Shown here: in pieces, positions 11,011 through 22,650 of the stretch
How positions within the stretch are numbered: the stretch's first letter is position 1
How the letters are laid out: each line of letters begins with the position of its first letter
NCBI GenBank assembly: GCA_916613615.1
Contig: OU744732.1
Coordinates: forward strand, 26,980,673 to 27,044,672
Direction: 5' to 3'
Origin: Steromphala cineraria
Lineage: Eukaryota; Mollusca; Gastropoda; Trochida; Trochidae
DNA: 64,000 bases
Program-made: the position numbers and the translations under genes
The notes under the pieces: generated by a model
Database searches by the model: none
What the model was told of the DNA's origin: nothing
Seen by the model: the letters and a program-made list of their open reading frames with translations, nothing else

Positions 11011-13103
11011 TTCATATCACAGACAGCTAGGACCAGAAGCAGACAATGATAACATGCCTCTTTCCATAGCATTTTCTTTACTTCAACATTTTCCAATAAA
11101 TAAGTTCAGATCAAGGAGGTAAAACTTTAATTTTTCTGAGGCTTCTTTAAAATATTTTTTTTTTTAAAGAAATGGTTCCTCTCTAGATCATAAATGAAAT
11201 AGAAAGATGAATAATTTTGATGAGAGATCTGAGGGATCTTAAAATGGAAGCATTCATAAAAGACTTAAATAAGTATCCAGACACTTTTCTTATGAACTTA
11301 TACATTTACTTCTTCTTTATCATGGAGTCTGTATACTCGAGACTTTGTTTAAACTGGGTTAAACTCAAAGAAAAGCTATTGCCATTCTATGAACTGATTT
11401 TTTAATTAAAATGGAATAAAAAAATCATTAAACTAAATCATACTCTAATTGCTCACTATTAGTGCATAAACATATCAATATCTAATTAGTAGTAATACTG
11501 TGGCAGTGAGTCAATAAATATGCTTGTATCCTACAAAGCACCAAAATATTCTATTATGTCTAGATAAATTTACACTTTAAATGTTATGTTGTGTGTTTAC
11601 ATGAATAGCACTATATACAGATTATCAGATTGTCAACAATTAAAAACATTAAAAATAGTAATGCAATCATTATTAGTTAATTCATTCATAATTAACCTAG
11701 CGTACACAATCACTATGTTTCAGTTTAAAGGCTCTTAAAAGCATCGATAAACCCCATATCACCCTCCTCCCCTAGTTTAAAGGCCCTTGAAAAATCAAAT
11801 AGCTTTAAGGAAATCTTATTTTTCAAAAAATACAATTACAATGCAAATAAAATGGTGTTCCAATTTTCTCTCAAAGCTAACTTCATTTAAAAAGCCCAAA
11901 ATTTTAGTAAACACATATGCCTGAGCATAGAAAATAACAAACCATATGAGATATCACACATCCATCTTCATGTTTAGAAAAGGTAGGAAAACCAGTTGTC
12001 TTACCCTACATAAATACCCTATGCTGATTCTAGCTTCTCACTACTTCAACTGAGGGGAAATGACTAAGATCTTACAATAGTCATAGACATGAAATTGGGC
12101 AAAACAATAACTGATAAAAGATACACTTTGTGTAACAAACAGAAAATAGCAATCATACAACTAAGCCTCTAAACTAATGGGTGTTCTATGCATATTATAC
12201 ACTGAATAAATTATTAATCAATGAAAAACCTCTACAGCACTAACAAACATGCAAGTTTGAGTTTAGAGTCCATGTTGAAAGAATGGACTTTATACATTGC
12301 ATCACTCATTCATTCTCATTGAAATCAGATCAAACTCACTCTCTCACCTCGTTGTGTATGAGCGACTCACAGAAACAAGCAATTCTACTATAACATTATA
12401 GCTTTAACACTGATTGGCCAGAGTGCAAAGGTCACCAGTCACAGGCTACATATGGAAACCGTACTGAAGTACACAGTGTTTGAAATAAGCATCAGAACAT
12501 TGACAAACATTCACGAGGGACCACACTTTTAAAAATCTTTATGTCTGTGCAGGTATTTTACCATGATTCTGTTCCCCAGTGTTCCTTGATTCTCATGTAA
12601 GTTGCAGTCAGACATATTTCCTAGCCGACCATTCATTACCATCTCTCTGACAGCAATGATGTGTAACAAACTGATACCAAAATTGTCATTGCCTAAGAAT
12701 AAGTGAAATCAGTACTGATTGATAATGACGACAGTTTCACAGTTAGACCTACAGTGTCTCTCATGTGTGGGTTCGTAGTGGCAAGCAGTTTTTTAATTCT
12801 TATTTCAAACACTGGAAATGCAGCAAAGGTTTCAATTAAAATTCAATGATTTCATAAATTGAATGTACTGTTGTTTGGCAAAATTACAGCCATTAGTAAT
12901 GTTGGTTTCATACATATTTTGCATTGAGCAACAAGTCTTTTAGCTCATGTCCACAATAGACTAGTTCTTAACCTTTGCCAACAGATGTAGATATTGCTCA
13001 GTGTTATTAGAATCCTGTAGGAGCAAAAGAAATTTGAATTCTGCCTGCATCTCAATCAAAGAATCTACCTTTGTAAATAATAGCCCAGCCAAACCTCTCA
13101 ATG
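11011..13103. other. Intergenic / possible 3' UTR of the TRIM gene, no gene seen
   Basis: AT-rich, no exon-like ORF and no strong poly(A) signal on the minus strand close to the TRIM stop. A weak ATTAAA (minus) lies at 12792-12797. Confidence 0.4.
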
Positions 13104-13402
13104 TTATATAGCAGACAGCTCTGTTTGCAGCACCACTCTGTTAGAGAGCTGACATTCGCCCCTGGCATTACAGGCCAGAATGAGGAACTCATACTCTGTG
13201 TTGGGTTCCAGTCCAAACACTCTGTGTTCCTGTCTATCATAGAGGGAAACGCTCTTCCACAAACAGCCTTGACCTTGACACAGAGGTCGGTGGAGCAGGA
13301 AGTGGGATATCTTCTGTTCCACAGCGACGTCCAGCGGACTTGAGCTGCAGATCTGGAGAGAGGACATAAAGCGGCGGCACAGCGTCTCCAGGATTACTGG
13401 CA
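13104..13402 (-). CDS. TRIM terminal exon: FN3 domain 2 and stop
   Basis: Acceptor CTCCTTTCAG; stop TAA at 13106-13104. The frame reads PVILETLC through LEPNTEYEFLILACNARG, SNRVVLQTELSAI, stop. The LEPNTEYEF...ACNARG...S motif is FN3. The protein ends directly after this domain, with no SPRY exon downstream on this strand. Confidence 0.85.
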
Positions 13403-16400
13403 CTGAAAGGAGGAAAGAGGATGTATATAAGATGAAATATTTGTTGCCAAAGTAACACTAAAATAGTAACAGTGACTTCTCAATATAAGTTTCCAAACAA
13501 GCACTACTGCCTTCTGGTCAAAGGATAAAAGATGGTTGAATCTTGGTTAGGATATACACATTTCACTCAGCATCTATATGTTTTTAGGTATTGGCCCCTC
13601 TGGTGTTTATAAGAGATAATTATCACCTAATCTATGACACGAGCTAAAGAGGCACAAGGTTGTAGAGAAGCTTGTCTTTTGCCCTTAAGAAGAGGTCGAA
13701 ATACGTTTTTGGAAAGAGTATTGGACATACCCCATGTCATGTTCTGCTAATGCAGTTCTGTTGAAATGTGAAAAGTTAAGGGCTTAGAATGAAGCAGTCT
13801 TGTTTCATCAAAAGTTGAGAGATAGAATAAGGCTTGTCTTCCATCTCTAGATTACCCTATAGTCACTGATACAACACTCTAAATTAGCCAGGACAGTCAT
13901 CTTGTAAAATGCTTTCTGTCTCACCGTCAAGAGGGCAAAATTGCACATTACATTCTCATTTAGCCTACACTCACACAGTACAATATTCTTAGTTAGTGTG
14001 CACTCACCCTGTATAATAAACTAGGTTAGCCTTCACTCAGCCTGTACAATTCTCTCCACTAACTTCTACTCACCTGGTACAACACTCTCGGTCTGACTGA
14101 GAGTGCGACACTGCACCACCTCAGAGTTGGAGCTCTTGCCCACAGTGTTGCTGGCCACCAGACAGAAGTAGTATGTGGTGGCTCGGTACAGGTTCTCCAG
14201 GAGCATCACCTGGCAGCTCGGACTCTGACCCAACCCTCGCAGCATCTGTCCGTCTTCTGGGTAGTTCCTCACAACCCTTGTGTCCTGTGGAAGACAAATG
14301 CTTTGTATGAGACATTCGTGATTAACCAAAACGTAAAGTTACACCTGAGGTCAGCTTAACCCCTGCAGTGTGAAAAAGATATAGAATTGAGGATGAGGAT
14401 ATATCTTGTTTTCAGGGTGATATCACTTACCTCTAATCGAGTGAAAACCCAAAACCAGTATAGTGAATTTAGATATTTACTATATATGCTCTTAACTCCT
14501 AAATGTTGTGATTATGTCCAAAACTGTTTAACTTGAGCAACATCATACCATTGTTGCAATGTCATTGAGCAACGAAAGTGGTGTTGCATTGACTGTAGAA
14601 GTGATGTCAAACCATTGTTCAAGTTACATTATCCCCTCTGTGATATGAGTTGTGAGGTGATGCGGGGTTGATCTCCGCTTCCAAGAGTATTTCACTTATA
14701 ACGAGCCTGCTAGTATTATTGTAGGGAGGAAGCCTGCAACACCATTGGAGCTGGAACTAGCAACCATAGGTGGTACTGCACTAAAATTCATTGTAGCATT
14801 GCACCCAAACCTATCTGAACAGTTCTCAACTACAGACAAAGTTGCCAAGCCCTTGGAGATTCAAACCAGAGACCTCCTGATCCGAAACCGAATGAGCTAA
14901 CCACTGCGCTATCCAGACCCCCACCCATTATTGTGAAAAATGCTATCAAATTGCAATGCTGTTTTTCATCACTTAGCATATGATAAACTGTTATAAAATA
15001 CTATATGAGACTACCTCAATGCCGACACTCTTCTGTTCCTCTGAGCAGTAGTGCAACTGGTAGCTGTCCACCACGTCATGTCCGAGTTTTGATCCCAGAA
15101 CCAGAACCACGGCGTCCTCGCTACGTGAACACTTTGTAACATTGATCACTGGTGTACACGGAACTGAAAGGGATGCAAGAAATGTTTTGTTTTTGTGTGC
15201 CCATGAAATATGATATAAACTGCATCACTTTTGTCCAAATAAGATGCGATAGAAAAAGAATGATTGGTAAAACCTTTTACAAAAACCCTCTATTACATTT
15301 TACAATAATGTTGATCAAGTCTTATCTATCAAGGAAACAGACATTCATGTCACAAAAAGAAAAATACAATTACTTTTATACAGTCTAAGTCATCCTGTTC
15401 ATAACTCAGACTGCCTACTATAAAGTTCATTATCATCGTTGTGATTGAGTCTTGCAGATGTAAGATGACCAAAATGCTGGATAAACTAAACTTCAGAAAG
15501 GTGATCCAACACTTGCCACCAAGTAGTGATTTGAAACAGTGCCACCCTAGGTAAGAAATTTGATTCAAATGATCCTTATTTCACCAAGCAACTTGTAACA
15601 GTTGAGTTTGTGTAGGCAACCATAAATCAGCTAGGAGTAAAACCTTGGTATGGGGAATACAGTGTTTTGACTTTATTTTTAATACAAAATATATCCAATA
15701 TTCAGGGTGGCAAGTTTAAGCTGTTCAGCTGAATTCACCTGGTTTTGAGATTGTCCTTACTGTAGTTTTTTTCTTAAATGATTACCAAATACCTAAATTT
15801 CATGCATTTCAGCTGTTTTCAAAATCATCATTGTCATCCCTGATTATTGTTATAATGTATATGATGCTGATGATATGAAGCCAGTACCTGAGAGATAGTG
15901 GAGGTCTCGTAGTGATGTCTTCTCCTTCCTGAAGTCTACAACCTTCGTCTTCAGAGCTTTCATATCACACGCCTCGAACTGACACCCCTCACAGTCTCTC
16001 TCAGCCTTGCCTATCCTGAAAAACATTTGTAGTTAGACACAATAATCAAAATCTTCTGTGATTATTAAATAGGAGATCAACCTAGTGTGTTTAATAATCA
16101 GAGACATGTTATACTGGATTGATAACGAATAATTTTTAAATTGAAACCGAACGCAAATCAGAACGTAGTATTCATCATATTCATGGTAGAATTACTTGTA
16201 ACACAAGAAATGTTCAAATGCACAGAAAACCAAACAATAGATGATGGTTTTTATTATTATCTTTAAATGGCAGATCTTCTGTTAAAGTGACACAGAGTAT
16301 CTTTCATAAAATTTTATTTGGTTTTGATAAGCTACAACATATCTAATATGCTGATTGAAGTTCATATCTCATCACTGGATTTGCAAATATATCCATTTAT

Positions 16401-19400
16401 GCATAATATCTCTAAAATGCTGGATTTTATGGAAAAATCTCAAAAACATCTCAAATACGTTTAATATTCGAAATAATGCATCCAATTAAACTACCTATTA
16501 GTTACAATACCTAATAAACACTATCAAATCAAATGTATCTTCCTGTCAGCTTATGACAAGGTTTCAAAATTACGTTTGGCGAATTTGCGCGCGCCACTCA
16601 AGCCACATTGTCCGGTTTTCGATCAAAATCCTGAGTTTGAATGGCCGTATTTTGGCTCTAATGTACTGATTGCCCTTTAACTTGTTATTTTCAGTAACAG
16701 TTAGTGGTTCCCGATGTAATAACATATTGATTTCAAAATTTGACATGTGATCCTATCAACATACTCTGTGTCTCTTTAAATCTCTTAATTATGTACTTGT
16801 AACACAAGTTTTGTTCAAATATACAGAAAATAAAAGATGGTTTCAATTTTTATGACTATCTTAAAGAGGAAAATGCATATTTATTCTTAATATATTTTTC
16901 TACAAGTTTCCCACTATAAGTATCAGTTTAGGCCATATGTTTTACAAACAAAAGATCCCATTACTTAACCCTATTATCCATAGTTATAGAAGTAATAGTA
17001 TCAAGCAAAACTGTTGGTGGTAATGTGTGAACATCTTTAAATTCTGCGAGTTTATTGATGTAGGGAAATGGCTAGTGAAGTGAAGCATATCCAAGTATGG
17101 TAGACATGGTATTGCAATTGATAATGATTCGTTTTTGTTTCAAATAACTTAGATATTTACAAGGATCAAGATGTCTTAAGCTTTTCTATTTCAAACTTTA
17201 CAGAAGTGGAATATATAAACAGTTATTACCTTTCATTTAGTGCACTTGCAACCTGAAAAACAAAACAAATTAATGAATGAAATTTAATATCAAAATCATC
17301 CGTTATCATATAGAAATAACAACCTAATTGTAATGTAAAGTGCAGCAAGTAATGATCAGGATATAAACCATATTCCTCTTTTGAGAATTAATAACGCTTA
17401 AGAGAAACCTTTATGATTGTCTCCCCCGCCCTAATTTTCCCTTAAAATTCCTTGATTTACTTCTGGGTATAGCCACTCTTCAACCACAAGGTTAGCTAGC
17501 CTTTATTTGTGAACAAGAAACATGTGCATGTGATGCACTGAAATGTCCCTGGACTCAACTTTTAAGCAATTCTTATCACCTTAGCTTTATTTTCCACAGA
17601 GACAATCCACAGAGATAAATTAAAAAAAATAAATAAGTAGCCTGAGGAGTAAAAGGGTCCACTCCACGTAATAATCGAACCACAGAACCATCGATGTAGT
17701 CGAAAATATTATATCTCCCACAAATCTTTGTTTTGGATATAATAATGAACCCGCACCTTTTGCATATCCCTTAATTTGCCACTTGGTACAATTATCTATT
17801 AAAAAATAAATTTTATAGTATGAACCTCAAGAAAGGAAGGAGGGTCTCGTTTCATCATGTCATCTGCATAGACATAGGACTAATAATTAAAACCCCACCT
17901 CTTTGGATATGCCTTGCTTTGCGCCTAGGTACAATAAACTATTAACAAAAAATGTTATAGTATGGTTACCTCAAGAAAGGATGGAGGGTGTCGTTTCATC
18001 ATGTCATCTGCATAGACATAGGACATAATAATTAAAACCCCACCTCTTTTCATATCCCTTAATTTGCCACTTGGTACAATTATCTATTAAAAAATTAATT
18101 TTATAGTATGTACCTCAAGAAAGGACGGAGGGTCTCGTTTCATCATGTCATCTGCATAGGTCTGTAGACTGCGTGATGATCCCAGGATCTTCTCAAACAG
18201 TTTGATGGTTTCATCAGCTGAGTTCTGGTGAGCACGTTCCTCGTTCTCTAGGTCAGCGAGGAAGAAACTTCTCTTGTTTTCTACCTCCGCGAGTAGAGAG
18301 TCACACTGCATGTTCATCTCCTCTCTCTTCCTGTCAATCAGCAGCTGTAATAAACAGTGAAATATACATAAACTTGCTACTGAGTGAATCTGATAGATAC
18401 AACTCTATCAGGTTAGGTGGTAAAAACTCAAATGTTTTTATACCTACAAGAATCACTGGAATTTTATGAACAAAAACAAGAATTTACCATGACAATTCAC
18501 ACGGTAATAAACCTGCATAAATGTAATTGAAGCATTCATAAAATGGCCCACTCTTCCTTAGATTTACCTTCCAGTTCAAGATCTTTCAAAATCAGTAAAG
18601 TGAAGCTATCAATTCTCAGTAACCTTGATTGAAATATCCATGTATCTGTCTTTTCAAACTTCTGCCTGCTAATAACTAAGTTTTGCATTAAAGTGGTATG
18701 AGAACATGTGACCAATGGGGATTGTTCTCAGGCTGTTATAAAGAGGAAACCGGATGGAACGAGTTGGAATCCCAGTAGATCAAATAACTCAAAATCATAT
18801 TCCTCAGAAAGTCAAATTCTACAGAGACGGAATTGCTACCTGCATCTCCTTGACGTGCTCCTGCTGCAGTTTGAGGGTTGTCATCAGCTTACACTGGCTG
18901 TCCTGTAGTCTCTCCACTCCCTCCCGCAGTGAGCTCTGTATACACACATCTCATCAGAGTTAATGTACAATTTATTATAAGTATCATATAAACATGGTCA
19001 TCAGATTTAGAATTGAATAATGTTTATTTAATTGAATATGTTATATGGTATAATATGAAAATTGGGGTACCAAACACATAGAAAACAAGGTGAGGGACAA
19101 CTTCAAGGATTTTATTTTATTGTAACGTTTCGCCCCTGTGAGGGTGGCTTCAACAGACCAGTTTTATACAAAAAACAGATTTTGATGCACTGTCAACCTA
19201 TCAAAGGCATTATGAAACCACAGTCACAAAAATTATTTTTAACTTTTACAGTCCTCTGCATAGATTTCTACTAGATATTATCAAATTCTGTTCAGTCAAC
19301 TGAAGATTAAACTGATCCATACCCTTCTGGTCTATGATGATGGACACTGTATGATGTCCCTCAATAGGACCAAAAAGAATTACAATTGTTATAGTCATTC

Positions 19401-20079
19401 TTTCAGCAGTTTCAACCCTGACATAGATTATTAATTTTCAGCATATGTTCAATAAACTTAGGACAGATCCATGACATACCTTGAGCTTAGAATACCCTTC
19501 TTCTATGGACACTGTGTGATGTCCCACATGCAGATCACACTCATCACATGCCAAACAAAATGGCCGCCGACACTGATGGCAGAAGAGACTGAGAGCCTGG
19601 CCATGCTCGGAGCACAGAACAACCTGGGGTCGAAGGTCCTTCCTAGGATCTACAAGGTCATGGTCTGTGAAAGGTTCTCTGTTCGGGTGAGAGAGACGAA
19701 GACAGTTTGAGCAATAGGATGCATTACAATCCAAACAGGACTTCTTTGCAAGTTTGGGAGAGTTTTCACACAATTGGCACAACACATCATCTTGGGAGAT
19801 TGCTGAACTAGCAGCCAGAGTGTCTTCTTCGACTAGTTCCTTGTTCCTCTCTGCTTTGAACTTGTCGATGATGTTTTCAAGGGTGATAACTCTTGGTAGA
19901 CTAGAAATCCCTCCACTGATGTAGCAGTTATCACGACACACGGGACATCGGATGAAGTCGTAGTCAAAAATGTTCTCTGCACATGGCCGTCTGCACAGGA
20001 TGTGGGAGCAGGGGAGGATGATGGGATAGCTGAAGAGTTCAAGACATATCGGACACTTCAACTCGCTGTCAACCTCCAT
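13104..20079 (-). CDS. TRIM-family RING E3 ubiquitin ligase, RING-BB1-BB2-CC-COS-FN3-FN3
   Basis: Eight coding exons (5' to 3'): 20079-19480, 18935-18840, 18344-18114, 17252-17230, 16015-15888, 15163-15015, 14284-14074 and 13402-13104. All junctions are GT/AG and phases fit exactly, giving 578 residues. RING at residues 9-48 (CPIC...LPCSHILC...CPVC), B-box 1 at 101-143, B-box 2 at 156-192, coiled coil about 200-310, a COS-like helical segment about 310-355, and fibronectin III domains about 361-475 and 481-575. Such proteins transfer ubiquitin through the RING; COS and FN3 segments in class C-I/C-III TRIMs often bind microtubules. There is no B30.2/SPRY domain, so the layout resembles class C-III (TRIM42-like) with a second FN3. 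The RING has C-x3-C (CRRPC) where C-x2-C is usual. The orthologue is not assigned. Confidence 0.9.
14074..14284 (-). CDS. TRIM exon: FN3 domain 1, second half
   Basis: 211 bp; acceptor TCTTCCACAG and donor CAG|GTGAGT. It encodes LENLYRATTYYFCLVASN then TVGKSSNSEVVQCRT, a textbook FN3 C-terminal half (L-x-P/A-x-T-x-Y-x-F...A-N...G...S). Confidence 0.9.
14640..14924 (-). mobile_element. tRNA-derived SINE
   Basis: On the minus strand from about 14924 it reads GTCTGGATAGCGCAGTGGTT, an A box, then GGTTTGAATCTCC, a B box, with tRNA-like spacing, followed by an unrelated body. It lies in an intron of the TRIM gene. The left (3') boundary is approximate. Confidence 0.6.
15015..15163 (-). CDS. TRIM exon: FN3 domain 1, first half
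   Basis: 149 bp; acceptor CCTTTCAG and donor GAG|GTAGTC. It encodes PCTPVINVTKC through DSYQLHYCSEEQ, the A-C strands of an FN3 fold. It ends in phase 0. Confidence 0.85.
15888..16015 (-). CDS. TRIM exon: COS-like linker
   Basis: 128 bp; acceptor TTTTTCAG and donor CAG|GTACTG. It encodes IGKAERDCEGCQFEACD then KEKTSLRDLHYLS, a charged helical stretch before the FN3 domains. It starts in phase 2 and ends in phase 1. Confidence 0.85.
16282..16779. mobile_element. TTAA-flanked MITE in a TRIM intron
   Basis: Ends TTAAAGTGACACAGAGTAT and, on the complementary strand, TTAAAGAGACACAGAGTAT. TTAA is found at both borders (16282-16285 and 16776-16779). About 498 bp, no ORF. TTAA targeting suggests piggyBac-type mobilisation; it is a different family from the one at 9854. 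Confidence 0.65.
17230..17252 (-). CDS. TRIM micro-exon (23 bp)
   Basis: Acceptor GTTTTTCAG and donor AG|GTAATA bound 23 bases encoding VASALNE plus two bases of an Arg codon. It is required to keep phase between the exons at 18114 and 16015 and recreates the ALNERIGKAE helix. A 23-bp exon at this position is typical of TRIM genes. Confidence 0.85.
17741..18160 (-). repeat. Tandem triplication (about 143 bp) including the end of a TRIM exon
   Basis: Three units start at about 17741, 17881 and 18025. Each contains TAATTAAAACCCCACCTCTT or a variant, followed by CCTCAAGAAAGGA(A/T/C)GGAGG and CATCATGTCATCTGCATAG. The right-hand unit overlaps the functional exon 18114-18344. The two intronic units carry copies of its last 45 or so coding bases plus a GT donor (GAG|GTTCAT and GAG|GTAACC). 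Confidence 0.8.
18114..18344 (-). CDS. TRIM exon: coiled coil part 2
   Basis: 231 bp (77 codons), phase 0-0, acceptor TTATTACAG and donor GAG|GTACAT. It encodes LLIDRKREEMNMQC through RDPPSFLE. The last 45 or so bases plus the donor are copied twice in the adjacent intron (see the repeat at 17741-18160). Confidence 0.9.
18840..18935 (-). CDS. TRIM exon: coiled coil part 1
   Basis: 96 bp, phase 0-0, acceptor GTGTATACAG and donor CAG|GTAGCA. It encodes SSLREGVERLQDSQC...EHVKEMQ, a heptad-like amphipathic helix. Its size (32 codons) is typical of the short first coiled-coil exon of TRIM genes. Confidence 0.85.
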
Positions 20080-20109
20080 CGTTCCAGCAGTCACACCTGA
20101 CCAGCGCCT
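19480..20109 (-). CDS. TRIM exon: start codon, RING and both B-boxes
   Basis: Acceptor CTTATTTACAG precedes 20109 and donor AAG|GTATGTC follows 19480. The first ATG in frame is at 20079 (MEVDSELKCPIC). The 30 bases before it are also open and in frame (RRWSGVTAGT), so an upstream exon could extend the protein. It encodes RING, B-box 1 (CQLC...CLDC...CSNC) and B-box 2 (CSEH...CHQC...CLAC...GHH), ending EEGYSKLK in phase 0. Confidence 0.9.
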
Positions 20110-22354
20110 CTGTAAATAAGATGGTAAGAATTAAGTCTTAAGTCTAGGAAAAATAACCCAAAGGGTGACATCTGCGCCCCTTTTAAAAATCAAACCTGGC
20201 ACACTGGGCTCGACAAGGTGACTAGGTCAGTGAAAGATTTCAGTTCAGGTGAGAAAGAAAAAGACACTTTGAGGAAAAGGATGCCTGGGCCGACCAGTCA
20301 GCTAACAACTTTTAATCAACAAGTTCCTTGTTCATCTGTTGAAATAGGTATTATTAGCAGTCACTGCACAGTTTGAAGGAAGGAATTCTATTATAGGTTA
20401 AGTAAATACTGGTTATGTATGTTCTTATTTTGTTTTCCACTGTTCTTAAAAGAAACAAAAGAGGAGTCAAATGACACATTCACATGGTGTGGAAGGTTGA
20501 AACATGTCTTCAACTTACCGGGGTTGGAACCCTAAATATTGGCTTTTTATTATCAATGTAAGATACTGAAATGCACTGATCATACGTTCATGCTATGATA
20601 GTATAAAACACTACAAGAGCGTGTAGCAATGACATTCATTCACGTCAATGTAAGATACCTCAGTTTAATATTTCTCCGGTTATATCACACTTGTCAACCT
20701 ACATCTGAAATCGGAAAAGTTTGTTGTTTTAACAACACAGCATACTGCTAGTCTGCCGTCACAATGACAGCAGACTGGCATAAATCGTACTTTCTAAACA
20801 CTTTCGACAAAATAATGTGGGTTTTTAATAACAGAACACTTCCTTCAACCTGATACTACAGTCTGACCTTGCTCCGAGGAATAAAATATCAACAATATTG
20901 TCTCTATCGGGGCTCGAACCAATCGGGATATCATCTCTGTCTCAGTCTGAATGCACCTACCTCTATCGCGTGTTGCTATAACCAGTTTAACGAAGACAAA
21001 CCCAGTCGTAAGCTATCCAATCATTCTTGTTTTAAAATAGCGTTTAGCGGCGATTATGTATAACGATTGGTACACTGGAGTTAACTATCCCTAGTATGAT
21101 ATCGAAAGCTTTCAAGGCGCTCCTTGTGATTGGCTAGATGAGCCTGTGTCAGAACATGCGGGTAATAGGGGTGCCTTCAGACTGTGAATGAGAGAAAAGC
21201 CGGGCTGGGTGAGGTTCGGACCCCGCTAGATATAATATTTTAAAAAAATTTTCCTCGAATCACAGTCGATTTTAATCAGACTGCCTGATACTATCTTTAT
21301 CAAACTCATGAATTATGCTCATTTCAAAGTCACTTCGGAGTTCTAGGACTGTCACAATGACAGCCAATATTTAAGAAGTTTAAGTTTCATCCCAATATTG
21401 ACAATTCTGCTTGATTAATGTGGCAGAATCAAAGGATTGGTACTTCTCTTGGTTATACTAAACATCAGTTGTTTAATAAAAATGGTAATAATTTTTATTT
21501 TGATTAAAATGACAAAAACTTCAAAATGACGTCTTTTTAATTCAAACAAATGTTGAGCTGGTGTTGTCATTTTCTACTGATTGAAATTAATTAAAATTGA
21601 CCTGAAGTACAGTCTGCAAATTAAAGAAGATTGGAATCCATGAAACCCTGAATTACAATCACATATTGACTCTGTGATATGTAAATATGTTTATAGCTAT
21701 GATTTTATTTTGCCTTTTATGAGCCTTGTGTGTACTTTGTTTGTGTTCTTACTGTCATTCTCCGCTGCACATCATATAAATTTTGATGAATATTTAAATG
21801 CATTAAATTTGAATGTAAAAAGTGTCTCATAAATCGACCAGCGATTGGTTGTGTAAAACATGTGAGACAAAAAAATAATTTAGTCTTTTTGACTGTCTGT
21901 CTGTCCGTCTAATAGATTAAAAGCAGTCTGAAAGAATTAAAGATTAAGTATCCCTTAAGCTCATCACTTTGCTGACCACTACTACTTACAATATTATAGT
22001 GTACTATGTGGTTGTGTATTTTACTGTATTGCTATATCAAATGGTATGGTATTGTATTGTGTAATATGTTAAATATTTTACTATGCATAATTTTCTCTAA
22101 TTCATTTTTTCGTGTTTTAATGTATGAAGTGTCTCATAAGCCTTTTGGCTGGATGTTACTGTTAATAACTGTATATAGTTGGGAAAAAAAATAATTGTAA
22201 CATGTGACACTGAAATAAAATAATTTTCTCCTTCTTGGAGACTCTTTTTATCCACTCTCAAGTCTATATTACTACTAAGCCTTGATATGATCTGCTTAGT
22301 GAAGCATGACATATTTTCTCTTCTATCAGGCACTTGGACTGACAGTTCCAATTT

Positions 22355-22515
22355 TCTTATATTACATGTACAGTCAGGCCTAATAATCTTGTTAGAATTT
22401 AGTTCTATTGCACACATAGTACAAACTTCTATTTTATGTACAGTTGGGCCTATCTTGATAAGATTTATTTCTCTTGTACAAATTTCTTATATTACATTAC
22501 CAGTTAGGCCTGTAT
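22355..22515. repeat. Short degenerate tandem repeat, 60-70-bp period
   Basis: The marker ACAGTCAGGCCTA / ACAGTTGGGCCTA / CCAGTTAGGCCTG occurs at about 22370, 22440 and 22500, each preceded by TATT-rich sequence. Confidence 0.5.
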
Positions 22516-22555
22516 TGTTTCAACTCCAAATTTAATTATGTTGATCACATACCCT

Positions 22556-22650
22556 ATATGACCTATAAGCCGACCCCCTTTCTCAACCCCCCAAATTCCA
22601 GTCAAAACCTAGTATCTCATGTATAGGCCGACCCCCCTCCTCGTAGCTCT
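22556..22650. repeat. Fragment with two GGCCGACCCCC-type motifs
   Basis: ACCTATAAGCCGACCCCC and ATGTATAGGCCGACCCCCC are direct copies about 60 bp apart. Probably part of a decayed repeat; no inverted ends could be defined. Confidence 0.35.

Noticed and set aside
13101..13343. Plus-strand ORF over the last TRIM exon
   Set aside because: Antisense to a well-supported FN3 exon.
20900..20970. Second tRNA or SINE head (GGTTCGAGCCCC, minus)
   Set aside because: The B box is good but the A box is not recognisable; too little to call.
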